Shown piece after piece: positions 16,967-27,600 of a DNA stretch of 64,000 nt. The notes under the pieces were generated by a model. That model was not told the origin of the DNA. It saw only the letters and a list, made by a program, of their open reading frames with translations, and ran no database searches. This DNA is from an uncultured Flavobacteriales bacterium (GTDB taxonomy: Bacteria; Bacteroidota; Bacteroidia; Flavobacteriales_D; Parvicellaceae): NCBI GenBank assembly GCA_943788115.1, contig CALSPA010000009.1, forward strand, positions 1 through 64,000, in the 5' to 3' direction. Position 1 is the first letter of the stretch. Each line of letters begins with the position of its first letter. A program made the position numbers and the translations under genes.

Positions 16967-18595
16967 TCCAACTATCTTATCTTTCGGATATTTTACCGTG
17001 AATTTATACGTTATCTCTCTAGATTCTCCTGGGGCAAGATTTAGCACCCACTTAAGCTGTCCATTTTCCTGATTGTGCTTTGCACCTCCATTGTCGTCAA
17101 TGGTTACTTCAATTTGCTTGTTTGATGACACAGGGACTTGATCTAGCAGAATAAGTTCACTAGGAGTAGATTTGTTATTCTTTACAATTAATTTATATCC
17201 TCTTATTGTCTTTTTATTGGAACCTATTCCAGAAGTCTTACAGAAATCTTTAATTCGATCTCTTTGAACCACAACACCTTTATCTCTACCCATAGAAACA
17301 TCAAGGGTATCATCTGTTATTGCCGTATTTAAATAGGATGTCCCTACAGATGTGCCTTCAAAATAAACATTAACATCACCAGGAAGTAGGTGATACTCTC
17401 CCCAATCCGTAATTCTAGCTAACAAGAAAGCATCGTTGTCAAGCTTAGGAGCAGCATAATGTTTAAACTGAGCAGGTAAATCGTATTTCTGAATTTCCAC
17501 TGTAGCAGATTCATTGTTTGATAAAATAGAGTAGGGGATTTGAATGGCAAATTCAGCATTTACTGCATTTTCTGTAAACTGTGTAAAGTTTGCTAAAGAT
17601 TTAGAGATTAAAGAACCTTGCACTTCATACAATTGTGGTTTGTCATCTTCTTCAAAATCGCGTGAATAATTAGCATTAACTAATGCATCTCTTCTATTAC
17701 CATATCTAAATTGTTTCTTTTTGTATTGCTGTTGAAAATACAAGAACCAAGTAGATAATTCTGGTTGCGTATTATTTACAGTAGGGTTTCCGGTTGAAAG
17801 GGTAAGGTTTACATTTTTCCAATCTATTCCTGTGTTCTGAAAAACATCGGCTTTGTAAGTAAGTCCTATTGGATCTGTTGTATTGTTTGCTCTTAAATCA
17901 TATTTAGGCATCCAACCTGCTTGAGAAACTATATAGCTTACATTTATATCTGAAACCAGTCTAAGCTTACTAGAAACCTTAATAACAATCTCACTTGTAT
18001 GTGTAGCCTTTTTAGCGTTTAACTGATTTAAATGGTTGTTAAGTTTTGTAATTGTTTTTGTGATTTGAGCTTTTTCACTAACTATATCTAGGAGTTTAGT
18101 TTCAATTTCAGTAAGCCTTTGTCTATAAAAATCAGCCATTTCCATTAAATCTTCAATATCTACACCTGAATCACTACCACCAATAGCTTTATTGGTAATG
18201 AGCATGCTTTTTTCTTCTTTGTAAACACGTTCGAGGCTTTCTCTAATTTTATACTTTAAAGCCATATCTTCCAAGGAATCCTTAATGGCTACAATTCTAG
18301 GAGCATATTTATTTTCTATTAGATAATTCATTTTATGATCTACAGATAAAATAGTAAGGTTATCGTTCGATAAGCTTGCTTGAACTGAATTTCCATTAAT
18401 AGATGGAGAGAGCCCATTTAATTTTAGCTCATTTACTCCAGGAACCAGTGTAACTTTACCTTTTCTGTGAACTTCTGCTCCAGAAAGAAAAACAGTAACT
18501 TCATTAATTGTTGTTTTAGTATTGACAATTTTGCTTTGAGAATAAGAAGCGAAAAATGATATAAAGCAGATTAAAATTGAGGTTGATTTTAGCAT
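16958..18595 (-). CDS. DUF4139 domain-containing protein (mucoidy inhibitor MuiA-like)
   Basis: The 545-residue protein is exported (signal peptide about residues 1-19, ending FASYS-Q). The N-terminal part has the family strand INEVTVFLSGAEVHRKGKVTL and a helical coiled-coil region at about residues 95-190. The large C-terminal beta domain is DUF4139 (VSYIVSQAGWMPKYDLRANNT, then VNLTLSTGNPTVNNTQPEL). Role unknown; homologues are envelope proteins. It faces pntB tail to tail with no gap. Confidence 0.82.
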   Translation of the reverse strand: MLKSTSILICFISFFASYSQSKIVNTKTTINEVTVFLSGAEVHRKGKVTLVPGVNELKLNGLSPSINGNSVQASLSNDNLTILSVDHKMNYLIENKYAPRIVAIKDSLEDMALKYKIRESLERVYKEEKSMLITNKAIGGSDSGVDIEDLMEMADFYRQRLTEIETKLLDIVSEKAQITKTITKLNNHLNQLNAKKATHTSEIVIKVSSKLRLVSDINVSYIVSQAGWMPKYDLRANNTTDPIGLTYKADVFQNTGIDWKNVNLTLSTGNPTVNNTQPELSTWFLYFQQQYKKKQFRYGNRRDALVNANYSRDFEEDDKPQLYEVQGSLISKSLANFTQFTENAVNAEFAIQIPYSILSNNESATVEIQKYDLPAQFKHYAAPKLDNDAFLLARITDWGEYHLLPGDVNVYFEGTSVGTSYLNTAITDDTLDVSMGRDKGVVVQRDRIKDFCKTSGIGSNKKTIRGYKLIVKNNKSTPSELILLDQVPVSSNKQIEVTIDDNGGAKHNQENGQLKWVLNLAPGESREITYKFTVKYPKDKIVGNL

Positions 18596-18614
18596 AGCTG
18601 ATTTTTTATGTTAA

Positions 18615-18622
18615 CAAATGTA
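18615..18622 (-). promoter_or_regulatory. Predicted -7 element for the DUF4139 gene (TACATTTG on minus strand)
   Basis: This is an exact TAnnTTTG match on the minus strand, 20 bases upstream of the ATG. A TTG lies about 15 bases further upstream, somewhat close for an ideal -33 element. Confidence 0.45.
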
Positions 18623-18768
18623 AATTAAATGGTTTACCAATTAAGATGCATAAATGTTAATTTTACACAAAATAAGTTGGTATTATTTTACTAATACATT
18701 CAATACAATAATTAGTTCAATTAATATTGCAAATTAAATATTAAATAAAATCAAATAACGATAATACA

Positions 18769-19539
18769 ATGTCTAAGCCTTTAATTCTAATTACTAATGA
18801 TGATGGTTTTACCGCCAAAGGTCTAAATGAACTAATTGATGTTGCAAAACAATTTGGTGAGCTATTAGTTGTAGCACCAGACCAACCACAATCAGGTATG
18901 GGGCATGCCATTACTGTTAATAATCCAATTAGATTTCATCAAACGGATTACTATAATGATATTACAGGATATCAATGCTCTGGCACACCTGTAGATTGCA
19001 TTAAAGCTGGAATGTATTTGCTAAAAGGCAGAAAACCAGATTTAATTTTATCTGGAATTAATCATGGTTCAAATGTTAGTACTAATGTACTTTATTCAGG
19101 CACTATGTCTGCAGCAGTAGAAGGGGCATTGGAAGGGATTCCAAGTATCGGTTTTTCATTAACTAATTATGCTTCAAATGCGAACTTTAATCCATCTAAA
19201 GCCATTGTTAAAGAAATTGTTGGGAAAGCTATACTAAACAAAATGAAAAAGGGGATTTGCCTTAATGTTAACATTCCCGATGTTGAATTGTCTAAAATAA
19301 AAGGCATTAAAACCTGTAGACAGGGAGAAGCATTTTGGGACGACACCTTTGATGAGAGAGTGGACCCATTAGGTAAAAAATACTACTGGCTAACGGGTTC
19401 ATTCAAATCTCATGAAGATTCAGAAGACACTGATGTAAATCAACTTAATAATAATTACGTTACAGTTGTGCCTACACAATTTGACATGACAGCTCATAAA
19501 TCAATTGGGGAGATCCAAAACTGGAATTTAGAATTATGA
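18769..19539 (+). CDS. surE: 5'/3'-nucleotidase SurE
   Basis: The 256-residue metal-dependent nucleotidase has the metal ligands in TNDDGF (Asp11, Asp12), the PDQPQSGMGHAIT loop and SGINHGSNVSTNVLYSGTMSAA region that complete the active site. It dephosphorylates nucleoside monophosphates in the cytoplasm. The stop overlaps the next ATG (ATGA), giving surE - small membrane protein - lpxB as one unit. Confidence 0.94.
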   Translation: MSKPLILITNDDGFTAKGLNELIDVAKQFGELLVVAPDQPQSGMGHAITVNNPIRFHQTDYYNDITGYQCSGTPVDCIKAGMYLLKGRKPDLILSGINHGSNVSTNVLYSGTMSAAVEGALEGIPSIGFSLTNYASNANFNPSKAIVKEIVGKAILNKMKKGICLNVNIPDVELSKIKGIKTCRQGEAFWDDTFDERVDPLGKKYYWLTGSFKSHEDSEDTDVNQLNNNYVTVVPTQFDMTAHKSIGEIQNWNLEL

Positions 19540-19874
19540 AAAATAAGTTACATCGATTAGACAATGTATGGGCAGGAATAGGTCTTGGATTTTTAATTCC
19601 AATCTTAGGGTTCTTTGTCATTTTTTTGTTTACAAATAATGGGAATCCATTTTCTATTTTTTGGTATAATTTCACTCATGACGCATTTCCATATGATTTT
19701 CAAATGAACGCCAATAACAATGAAATGAAAAAAAACACGCTAATTTTATGTTTATTACTGAATTTAATTGTTTTTTACTTAGGTTATTTCACTTTAAAAT
19801 ATGATCAATTTACTAAAGGGATAGTAGCAACAACATTACTACTAGTTGGTCTTTCATTTATCTTTATTTACTGA
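19536..19874 (+). CDS. Small integral membrane protein between surE and lpxB
   Basis: The 112-residue protein has three to four hydrophobic segments: GIGLGFLIPILGFFVIFLF, LILCLLLNLIVFYLGYFTL and ATTLLLVGLSFIFI. No catalytic motif is seen and the family is not recognised by name. It overlaps surE by 4 bp and ends 1 bp before the chosen lpxB start. Position suggests an envelope role, but that is inference. Confidence 0.75.
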   Translation: MKNKLHRLDNVWAGIGLGFLIPILGFFVIFLFTNNGNPFSIFWYNFTHDAFPYDFQMNANNNEMKKNTLILCLLLNLIVFYLGYFTLKYDQFTKGIVATTLLLVGLSFIFIY

Positions 19875-19875
19875 T

Positions 19876-21006
19876 TTGAAATATTATATAATAGCTGGAG
19901 AAGCATCAGGTGATTTACACGCATCTAACCTGATGAAAGAGCTTAAATTAGCAGATCATGCTGCTGAATTTAGGTTTTGGGGAGGTGATTTAATGCAGCA
20001 GCAGGGTGGACAAATCGTAAAGCACATAAAAGATTTAGCCTTTATGGGATTTTTTGAAGTTATAATGAATTTAAGAACCATTCTAAGTAATATTAAATTT
20101 TGCAAACAAGATATTATAAGTTACCAACCTGATGCTGTTATTATGGTTGATTACCCTGGCTTCAACCTTAGAATAGCTAAATTCCTTAAGACACACAATA
20201 TACCAGTGCTGTATTATATATCGCCTCAAATATGGGCTTGGAAAGAATCTCGTATTCATCAAATAAAAAGGGATGTTACTAAAATGTATACAATATTACC
20301 TTTTGAAAAAGCTTTTTATAAGAAATTTGAGGTAGATGTAAATTTTGTAGGCCACCCTTTAATCGATGCAATCGATCATTTTAAACAAAACGATGCTAAG
20401 GATAAAGAAGTTTTTAAACAACTAAATGAACTTGATGACAGACCAATTATAGCGGTTTTACCTGGAAGTAGGGTACAGGAGATAAATTTAAAGCTACCCA
20501 TTATGTTAAAAGCTGTAGAAGATTTAAAAGATTATCAGGTGATAATTGCTGCAGCACCTTCTATAAGTAAAGAGCTCTATGGGAAATACATAAATGGCAA
20601 ACAAAATATTAAGATTATTTATAAAGACACCTATAATATACTCAACCAATCTAGCTGTGCTATTGTAACTTCAGGTACAGCAACATTAGAAACTGCTCTT
20701 TTTAAAGTTCCTCAAGTAGTATGCTACAAGAGTAGCTGGATCTCATACCAAATTGCTAAAAAGTTAATCAAAGTAAAATACATTTCACTAGTTAACTTAA
20801 TACTAAACAAAGAAGCTGTTAAAGAGCTTATTCAGAATGATTTAACTCCTAAAAAAATTAAGTTGGAATTAGATTTAATTCTTAATTCATCTAAAAGAGA
20901 AAGTATTTTAGAATGCTATAATAACTTAGAAGAAAAATGCGGAGGAATAGGAGCATCTAAAATTACTGCAAATGAGATGTTAAAAACTATTCAATTAAGA
21001 AGTTAG
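19876..21006 (+). CDS. lpxB: Lipid-A-disaccharide synthase
   Basis: This GT19 glycosyltransferase of 376 residues condenses UDP-diacylglucosamine with lipid X on the inner face of the inner membrane. Motifs include GEASGDLHASNL at the N-terminus, DYPGFNLRIAKFL, YYISPQIWAWKESR, VGHPLID, LPGSRVQEI and TSGTATLETAL. Both possible starts are TTG; the one at 19876 gives the standard KYYIIAGEASGD opening and avoids a 29-bp overlap, so I prefer it over 19846. Confidence 0.92.
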   Translation: MKYYIIAGEASGDLHASNLMKELKLADHAAEFRFWGGDLMQQQGGQIVKHIKDLAFMGFFEVIMNLRTILSNIKFCKQDIISYQPDAVIMVDYPGFNLRIAKFLKTHNIPVLYYISPQIWAWKESRIHQIKRDVTKMYTILPFEKAFYKKFEVDVNFVGHPLIDAIDHFKQNDAKDKEVFKQLNELDDRPIIAVLPGSRVQEINLKLPIMLKAVEDLKDYQVIIAAAPSISKELYGKYINGKQNIKIIYKDTYNILNQSSCAIVTSGTATLETALFKVPQVVCYKSSWISYQIAKKLIKVKYISLVNLILNKEAVKELIQNDLTPKKIKLELDLILNSSKRESILECYNNLEEKCGGIGASKITANEMLKTIQLRS

Positions 21007-21039
21007 CACAAATCGAATGGTTTCTAATTTTGAATTCAA

Positions 21040-22197
21040 ATGAATAAGTATCTATTTATCATATTATTCTCCGTATTCTCATTAAAGAGTTATTCAATTC
21101 AGTTAGACATTGGATTATTAAGAAATGTAAAACTTAAACATGTTTTATTCACTTCTGATTCTGGAAACCACACGATAACTTCAAATTCATTTATAAAAAC
21201 TATTAATAAAGGAGAAAGTGTTAAAATTCAAGTGCACAACGATAGTGTGAGGTTAAAAGTGGGAGAGGTTTCTCTAGGTCATTTTGATACAGTTTATTTC
21301 AATCCAAAGCATGATGACCATGTGTTTACGATTACTGGGTTAGCTCCCGCTTTAAAATCCAGAAAATACTATACTCAATTAAAAGTATTTGTTGATGGGA
21401 AAAACTTAACAATTGTCAACCAAATTGACATAGAACGTTATTTAATAGGTGTCCTAGAATCTGAGGCAGGTCCTAACGAATCCAAAGATTTTTATAAAGT
21501 TCACGCTGTAATAAGTAGAACATATGCCTTAAAGAATAAAAATAAATTCTTACATCAAGGATTCAACCTTACAGATTTAGTTAATTGTCAAGTTTATAAA
21601 GGAAAAATGTATAAAAAAGAACAAATCGAAACTGCAGTTAAAGAAACAGCGAATTTAGTTCTAGTAGACCAAGATATGAATTACATTACAGCTGCTTATT
21701 ATTCCAATAGTGGTGGGCAAACTGTAAATGTTGAAGACGTTTGGTTAGAACCTTTATCTTATCTAAGAAGCATCAAAGATCCATATTCTGTTGGTACACA
21801 TAATTACAATTGGTCTAAGAAAATTTCAAAAGACAAATGGCTTAGCTATCTAAAGAATAAACATAATTTTCCTGTAGAAGATCCGAAATCTGTTAAGAAA
21901 GCATGCGATTTTAAGCAGACATACAGAAAAAAATATTTTTCCGAATGGAATTATCATATTCTTTTAAAGGATATTAGAAAAGATTTTAAACTTAAAAGCA
22001 CTTATTTTAGTGTACATAATCATAAAGATTATGTTTTACTTAAAGGCAAAGGGTTTGGGCATGGCGTAGGACTTTCCCAAGAAGGTGCCATGCAAATGAT
22101 AAAGCTTGGTTTCGGCTTTTTAGATGTGCTAAGATTCTATTATACTGGTGTTCACTTAATAGATTTACAAATGCGTGATTTTTACATTTCTGACTAA
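21040..22197 (+). CDS. SpoIID/LytB domain protein
   Basis: The 385-residue exported protein (signal peptide about residues 1-19) has the SpoIID signature: ESEAGPNESKDFYKVHAVISRTYAL, then YSNSGGQTVNVEDVW and, near the C-terminus, GKGFGHGVGLSQEGAMQM. SpoIID proteins are lytic transglycosylases acting on peptidoglycan stripped of stem peptides; a cell-wall role in the periplasm is likely. The catalytic glutamate is probably the one in ESEAG. A free-standing gene about 30 bp after lpxB. Confidence 0.85.
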   Translation: MNKYLFIILFSVFSLKSYSIQLDIGLLRNVKLKHVLFTSDSGNHTITSNSFIKTINKGESVKIQVHNDSVRLKVGEVSLGHFDTVYFNPKHDDHVFTITGLAPALKSRKYYTQLKVFVDGKNLTIVNQIDIERYLIGVLESEAGPNESKDFYKVHAVISRTYALKNKNKFLHQGFNLTDLVNCQVYKGKMYKKEQIETAVKETANLVLVDQDMNYITAAYYSNSGGQTVNVEDVWLEPLSYLRSIKDPYSVGTHNYNWSKKISKDKWLSYLKNKHNFPVEDPKSVKKACDFKQTYRKKYFSEWNYHILLKDIRKDFKLKSTYFSVHNHKDYVLLKGKGFGHGVGLSQEGAMQMIKLGFGFLDVLRFYYTGVHLIDLQMRDFYISD

Positions 22198-22307
22198 GTA
22201 ATTAAATAGAATAGTGTAATCATCTCATATAGTCAAATATCCTATTTAACATAATATTAATTATAAGACAAGATGGGGTTTTATTAAAATAACTACTTTT
22301 AAGGCCA

Positions 22308-23117
22308 ATGACAGATGTTTTACAAGCAAGATATAATGGCTATTTAAATACTCCATTATTATGGAATAAAAATTCTATTAATGATTTAGAACAATTACAG
22401 CTTTCAGAAAAGTCTAAAAGTAATTTATTTAAAAAAAAAATAAATGAAATTAGACTTGGAAAATTGATTGAGCAATTTGTTTTTGCCGAGCTTTCTTTGA
22501 ATAAATCCATTGATATACTTGCCACAAACATTCAGCTTATAGATCATAAACTAACCATTGGCGAATTAGATTGCTTAATTAAGTTTCTAAATGAATACAT
22601 CCATTTAGAAATCATCTACAAATTCTATCTATACGATCCTAATATTATAACTTCTGAAATAGACAAATGGATTGGACCAAACAGAAATGATTCTCTTTCT
22701 AAAAAAATAAAAAAACTAAAAACAAAACAACTACCTATTTTATTTCATAAAAAAACAAAAGAGCTCCTAAATAAGTATGATTTAGATGTGGATTTATTTA
22801 AGCAAAAAGTATATTTTAAAGCTCAACTTTTTGTTCCATTTAACCTTTTAAATAAAAAAATGGAAATAATTAACAATCAATGTATTAAAGGTTATTATTT
22901 AAATTTCAAGGAAATAAAAGAACTCAACTATGCTCTATTTTATATTCCAAGTAAACTTGACTGGTTAATTGAACCAAGTAACAATGTTAGATGGGAAGAG
23001 AAAACATCTTTTCTTATAAAAATTAGTACTTATATGAAGGCGGGAAAATCACCTCTTTGTTGGTTAAAAGATAGCAAAGGGGATTTATGTAAAATATTCG
23101 TTGTTTTTTGGAGTTAA
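22308..23117 (+). CDS. DUF1853 family protein
   Basis: The 269-residue cytoplasmic protein has the DUF1853 features: RLGKLIEQFVF helix, then TIGELDCLIK, then HLEIIYKFYLY, a layout of the PD-(D/E)XK nuclease fold (E-x-D ... E-x-x-K-like). WIGPNRNDSLSKKI and the C-terminal WLIEPSN also fit the family. The biochemical function of DUF1853 is not established; nuclease activity is inferred from fold. No operon partner: the next gene is on the other strand 18 bp away. Confidence 0.75.
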   Translation: MTDVLQARYNGYLNTPLLWNKNSINDLEQLQLSEKSKSNLFKKKINEIRLGKLIEQFVFAELSLNKSIDILATNIQLIDHKLTIGELDCLIKFLNEYIHLEIIYKFYLYDPNIITSEIDKWIGPNRNDSLSKKIKKLKTKQLPILFHKKTKELLNKYDLDVDLFKQKVYFKAQLFVPFNLLNKKMEIINNQCIKGYYLNFKEIKELNYALFYIPSKLDWLIEPSNNVRWEEKTSFLIKISTYMKAGKSPLCWLKDSKGDLCKIFVVFWS

Positions 23118-23135
23118 ATTCCAATCAATTTTAGT

Positions 23136-23510
23136 TCAATTCCAGGATGAATAACCACCTTTCAAATCGATAACTTTTGTGAAACCTAGCTCACACATCA
23201 TTTCCATTGCTTTATAACTTCTCCCTCCAGCATGACAATATACAAACGTAGGTAATGATTTATCTAAACCGCTTAGCTGCTCATTAAAATTGTTATCATA
23301 AAAATTAATATTCACAGCATTTTCAATAGTTCCATTATTGTATTCTTCTGGTGTTCTTACATCAATAAGTTGAAAATTAGAATGTTTTTTCATTTCTAAT
23401 TTAAAAACTGACTTTTCAAGACTTAAGCAATCAGGATTTATTTTTTCACTGTTACAACCCATAATTAATGTAAAAAACATTAAAAGCAACACTACTCTAT
23501 TTATAATCAT
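23136..23510 (-). CDS. Rhodanese-domain lipoprotein
   Basis: The 124-residue protein has a lipoprotein signal peptide (LLLMFFTLIMGC, Cys about residue 19) and a single rhodanese domain. The domain has LIDVRTPEEYNNGTIENAVNI, the catalytic loop YCHAGGRS with the active-site Cys, and DLKGGYSSW at the end. Such domains transfer sulfane sulfur; here the enzyme would sit in the envelope. Confidence 0.88.
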   Translation of the reverse strand: MIINRVVLLLMFFTLIMGCNSEKINPDCLSLEKSVFKLEMKKHSNFQLIDVRTPEEYNNGTIENAVNINFYDNNFNEQLSGLDKSLPTFVYCHAGGRSYKAMEMMCELGFTKVIDLKGGYSSWN

Positions 23511-23566
23511 ATCAATCTTAAATTACAATAAAAATAAAAATTACAAAAGTTATTCTATGAATAGTT

Positions 23567-23574
23567 TAGTTTTG
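23567..23574 (+). promoter_or_regulatory. Predicted -7 element (TAGTTTTG) of a leader or small RNA
   Basis: This is an exact TAnnTTTG match 120 bases before the CvfB-like start. Transcription from it would begin near 23581 and run through the hairpin at 23638-23665. Confidence 0.4.
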
Positions 23575-23637
23575 CACTGGATTTCAGTTTTATCCTTGTT
23601 TATTACTATAAACTAAAGTTTTATACAAAAATTAGAG

Positions 23638-23676
23638 ACCTCTAGTATATGGCTGTATTAGAGGTTTTGCTTTTTT
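23638..23676 (+). terminator. Terminator-like hairpin in the leader of the CvfB-like gene
   Basis: ACCTCTA (23638-23644) pairs with TAGAGGT (23659-23665) and is followed by TTTTGCTTTTTT. It lies 18 bases before the start codon of the downstream gene and about 60 bases after a predicted transcription start. It therefore either ends a roughly 95-nt small transcript or acts as an attenuator. Confidence 0.55.
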
Positions 23677-23693
23677 AATAACATTTCAGACCC

Positions 23694-24524
23694 ATGCTAG
23701 AAATAGGAACTTATACTAAACTAACTGTAGACAGAATTAAATCGCCTGGTGCATACTTAATAAATGATGAAGATGAAGACGTTCTTCTTCCTAATAAATA
23801 TGTTTCTGAAGACCTTCAAGTTGGCGATCAAATTGAAGTATTCATCTATTTAGATGGTGAAGAACGCATAGTAGCAACAACTGAAAATCCATATATAAAG
23901 CTCAATGATTTTGCAGTTTTAAAAGCTAACAATGTAAATAAAATTGGTGCTTTTATGGATTGGGGATTAGAGAAAGATCTTTTCATTCCATTCAGAGAGC
24001 AAGAATTAAAAATAAAAGAAGGAAGCTCATATTTAGTTTACATGTATTTCGACCGCCAAACAGAAAGATTAGTTGGCTCTACTAAACTTTCAAAATATTT
24101 AGACAATACTGATCATCAGCTTCAAATAAGAGACAAAGTAGATTTAATAGTTTGGTCTTCTTCTGATTTAGGAACCAAGGTTATAATCAACAAAAAGCAT
24201 TTAGGCCTTCTCTATAGTAATGAAGTATTTAAAAAATTGAAATTTGGACAACAAATAACGGGATTCATTAAAAAAACTAGATCAGACAATAAAATTGATG
24301 TTTCTCTTGAAGAAATAAGCTATAAAAACATTGAACCTAACGCCCAAAAAATCTTAAATCTCGTTGAGAAAAACAACGGTCATTTAAAATTGAATGACAA
24401 AAGTCATCCAGATGAAATACAAGATGTTTTAGGAATTAGCAAAAAAGCTTTCAAAAAAGCTTTGGGTTCATTGTATAAAAAAAGGTTAGTTACAATTGAC
24501 AGAAAGGGTATTTCCCTTAAATAG
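23694..24524 (+). CDS. CvfB-like S1 RNA-binding protein
   Basis: The 276-residue protein follows the CvfB/YitL plan: repeated S1-like beta-barrels (KLTVDRIKSPGAYLIND, then NKIGAFMDWGLEKDLFIPFREQ, then KFGQQITGFIKKTRSDNKIDVSL) and a C-terminal winged helix (IQDVLGISKKAFKKALGSLYKKRLV, residues about 243-268). Family members bind RNA and affect virulence and surface gene expression in Gram-positives; the target here is unknown. The gene has an unusual structured leader. Confidence 0.85.
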   Translation: MLEIGTYTKLTVDRIKSPGAYLINDEDEDVLLPNKYVSEDLQVGDQIEVFIYLDGEERIVATTENPYIKLNDFAVLKANNVNKIGAFMDWGLEKDLFIPFREQELKIKEGSSYLVYMYFDRQTERLVGSTKLSKYLDNTDHQLQIRDKVDLIVWSSSDLGTKVIINKKHLGLLYSNEVFKKLKFGQQITGFIKKTRSDNKIDVSLEEISYKNIEPNAQKILNLVEKNNGHLKLNDKSHPDEIQDVLGISKKAFKKALGSLYKKRLVTIDRKGISLK

Positions 24525-24670
24525 TTTTTGTATTTTCAACACTTATTATTTTTTTGTTCATAAAATGAAATGAAATTAATTTTCCATTTGCATTTTGAAA
24601 TTATTTTTACCTGCATACAACCTTTATTAACTCATTTGAGTCTATGCTTTATATCAAAAAACTTTAACAT

Positions 24671-27600
24671 TTGTTAAAAATTTTTAAAACGATACTACTC
24701 TTTACATTAATCTGCTTAGGATTTAATGCTTACTCTTCTCATCTTATAGGAGGAAATCTTGGTTATGAATACCTAGGACAAGTTGGTAATAATTATCAAT
24801 ATAAAATATTGTATACAATTTATGTTGATTGTGGACCTACATCCAACGCTCCCAATCCTTTTTCTACAGAAGAAATTGGTGTTTACACACATGATTTACA
24901 AAACTCTCCAATGGGCGGAGCAGATAAAACACGAATTCAGCTAGTTACCGTTAATCTTATTTCTGTTACAGACATAGAACCAGACCTACCAAGCGGCTGC
25001 TCTGTGGGTTCCTCTACATGTATTAGAGAAGGTAAATATGAAGGTATTTTCACTGTTCCTTTAAATTTCACTGGCTATCATTTGTATGGAGATATTTGTT
25101 GTAGAAACAACGGCATTGACAACTTAACAACGCCAAACCAACAAGGAACTGGTTTTCATGCCTATATTCCACCTCCTCTTATTGAAAACGACTCACCAGT
25201 CTTTACTGATGTTCCTATTCCTTTTCTTTGTGCTGGCGACACAACTTCTATTTTAAATTCAGCTTTTGATCCTGATGGTGATTTAATGGTTTTTTCATTT
25301 GTGGAGCCCTTTAGAGGATTCGGAACACAAGGGTTTTACCCTGCACCACCAGCAACATTAACTTGGACTTTAGATCCAGTTAACTATGCTCCAACCTATT
25401 CTTTCACCCAGCCGTTTGGGCCCTCTAGCTACTCATCTATAAACGCATCTACCGGCCTCACACAATACATGGCTCCAACAGTTGGCAACTATGTTGTAGC
25501 TGTAGAAATTAAAGAATATCGAAATGGAAATTTAATTGGTGTTTCAAGAAGAGACTTACAATTACTTGTAATTAACTGCCCTGTAAATCCTCCACCAAAT
25601 TTAGACCCTCAATTTGGGTCAGCAGCTACTCAATATTCTGTTGAAGAAGGAGAAACTATTTGTTTTGATTTTGGATTTAATGATCCCAACGGAGATAGTT
25701 TATCACTTACATCAAGTGGTATTATATTCGACCCTCTTTTCACTAATCCTCCTGCAACAATTACTTCACCTGTAAACGGTGTTGATACTGTTTCAACTCA
25801 ATTTTGTTGGACTACAGCTTGTGGTCAGGCTCAAGCACTTCCTTACCAATTTCAGGTTTCAGCCACTGATAGAGGATGCCCACCTAAAACAACAAATGAA
25901 GTTTTTGAAATAACGGTTAATCCTGTTTCACCACCAGACACTATTATTGGTTCAGAATTTACTTGTCAATTTAATGTAGAGACTTATTCTACTATTACTT
26001 ATCCTAATACCACTTATGATTGGTCAATTATTGGTGGTAATATTATTTCAAACAATGATTCTATTATTCAAGTTGAATGGTTAACACCTGGTACTGGTAC
26101 TGTTTCGCTGAGCTCTGTAAACCAGTTTGGTTGCTTATCTTCTTCAATTTCTTTAGATGTTACTGTTACTTCTACTCCATCTGTTGATATTATAGGTGAT
26201 TCTACTATTTGTTCTGGAGATTCAATTGTTTTAACAGGATCTACAAGTGCTGCTCCTGGTTATACATTAAGCTGGTCTCCTAATAATTCATCCATTATCA
26301 ATAATACCACATTAACTCCAACTGTTTTTCCAACAGATTCTACTTATTACATCCTTGAAATTAATTCAGGTATCGGATGTATTGGGTTAGACAGTGTTTT
26401 AATAACTACTACAAATTCCCAAATATCTGCAGGATTTGACACCACAATGTGTGAAGGCGATACTATGCAATTATTTGCTACAGGTGGAATTAGTTATAAT
26501 TGGATAGTTACTGACAGTCTTAACAATAGTTCAATTGCCAACCCTTTGGTTTGGCCTACAATCACCACTGATTATATTGTTGAAGGTTTTGCTCTAAATG
26601 GTTGTTCAAACACTGATACTGTTGTTGTTTCTATAAATCCTAAGCCTGCTTTAAATCCTGGCCCAGATCTTATTGTTTGTTATAACGAATCTGTAACTCT
26701 TTCTGGAGGTGGTTCTTTACTTGGTGTGACTTACACATGGAATAATGGAATTACAGATGGTATAGCATTTAACGCAACTTCAACCTCTAATTACATTGTT
26801 GTAGCACAAGATCTTGATGGTTGTTTGAATACTGACTCCGTTTTAATTACAGTTGGTCCTCAACCAACACTAGATGCTGGAGTAGATTTAACTTATTGCT
26901 ATGGAGATTCTATTCAATTTAATGCTTCAGGTGCAAACAATTATTCATGGTCTCCAACAACCAATCTTAGTAACCCATTAATTGCAAACCCTTTTTGTTC
27001 TGCTAGCGATACAACACAATACGTTGTGTCTACCGATACAAATAACTGCACTTTTACAGACACCTTGATTGTCTTTGTTAGCCCTCCTCCATATGTCAAT
27101 GCTGGAAATGATATAAGTATATGCATTGGAGATTCTGCTCAATTAGAAGCACTAGCAAGTTGCATTCCTGAAGTAAGTCAACCTTTAGCACTTCCTGACG
27201 GAACAGGAGTTACTTATCAAACTTGTGTTTCACTAAATTGTTACATACCTGGGCAAACACTTAACAACATAAACGATTTACAAAGTATTTGTCTTGAGAT
27301 GGAACATTCTTACATGGGTGATTTAGAAATTGAAATCCTTTGCCCATCTGGACAAACAGTTGTATTACATAATTATTCTAGTGGTGGAGGTACTAATTTA
27401 GGCATTCCTTTTTTAGGAAATCCTAATGTTCAAGGAACACCATTTGATTACTGCTTTACAACTGGAGCCACAAATGGCACATGGGCTGTTGAATCTCAAG
27501 GATTATCTACTCTCCCTGCAGGTGACTATCAATCATCTGAGCCACTTACCAATTTACTTGGATGTGAGCTAAATGGTGAATGGTGCTTATCCATAACAGA

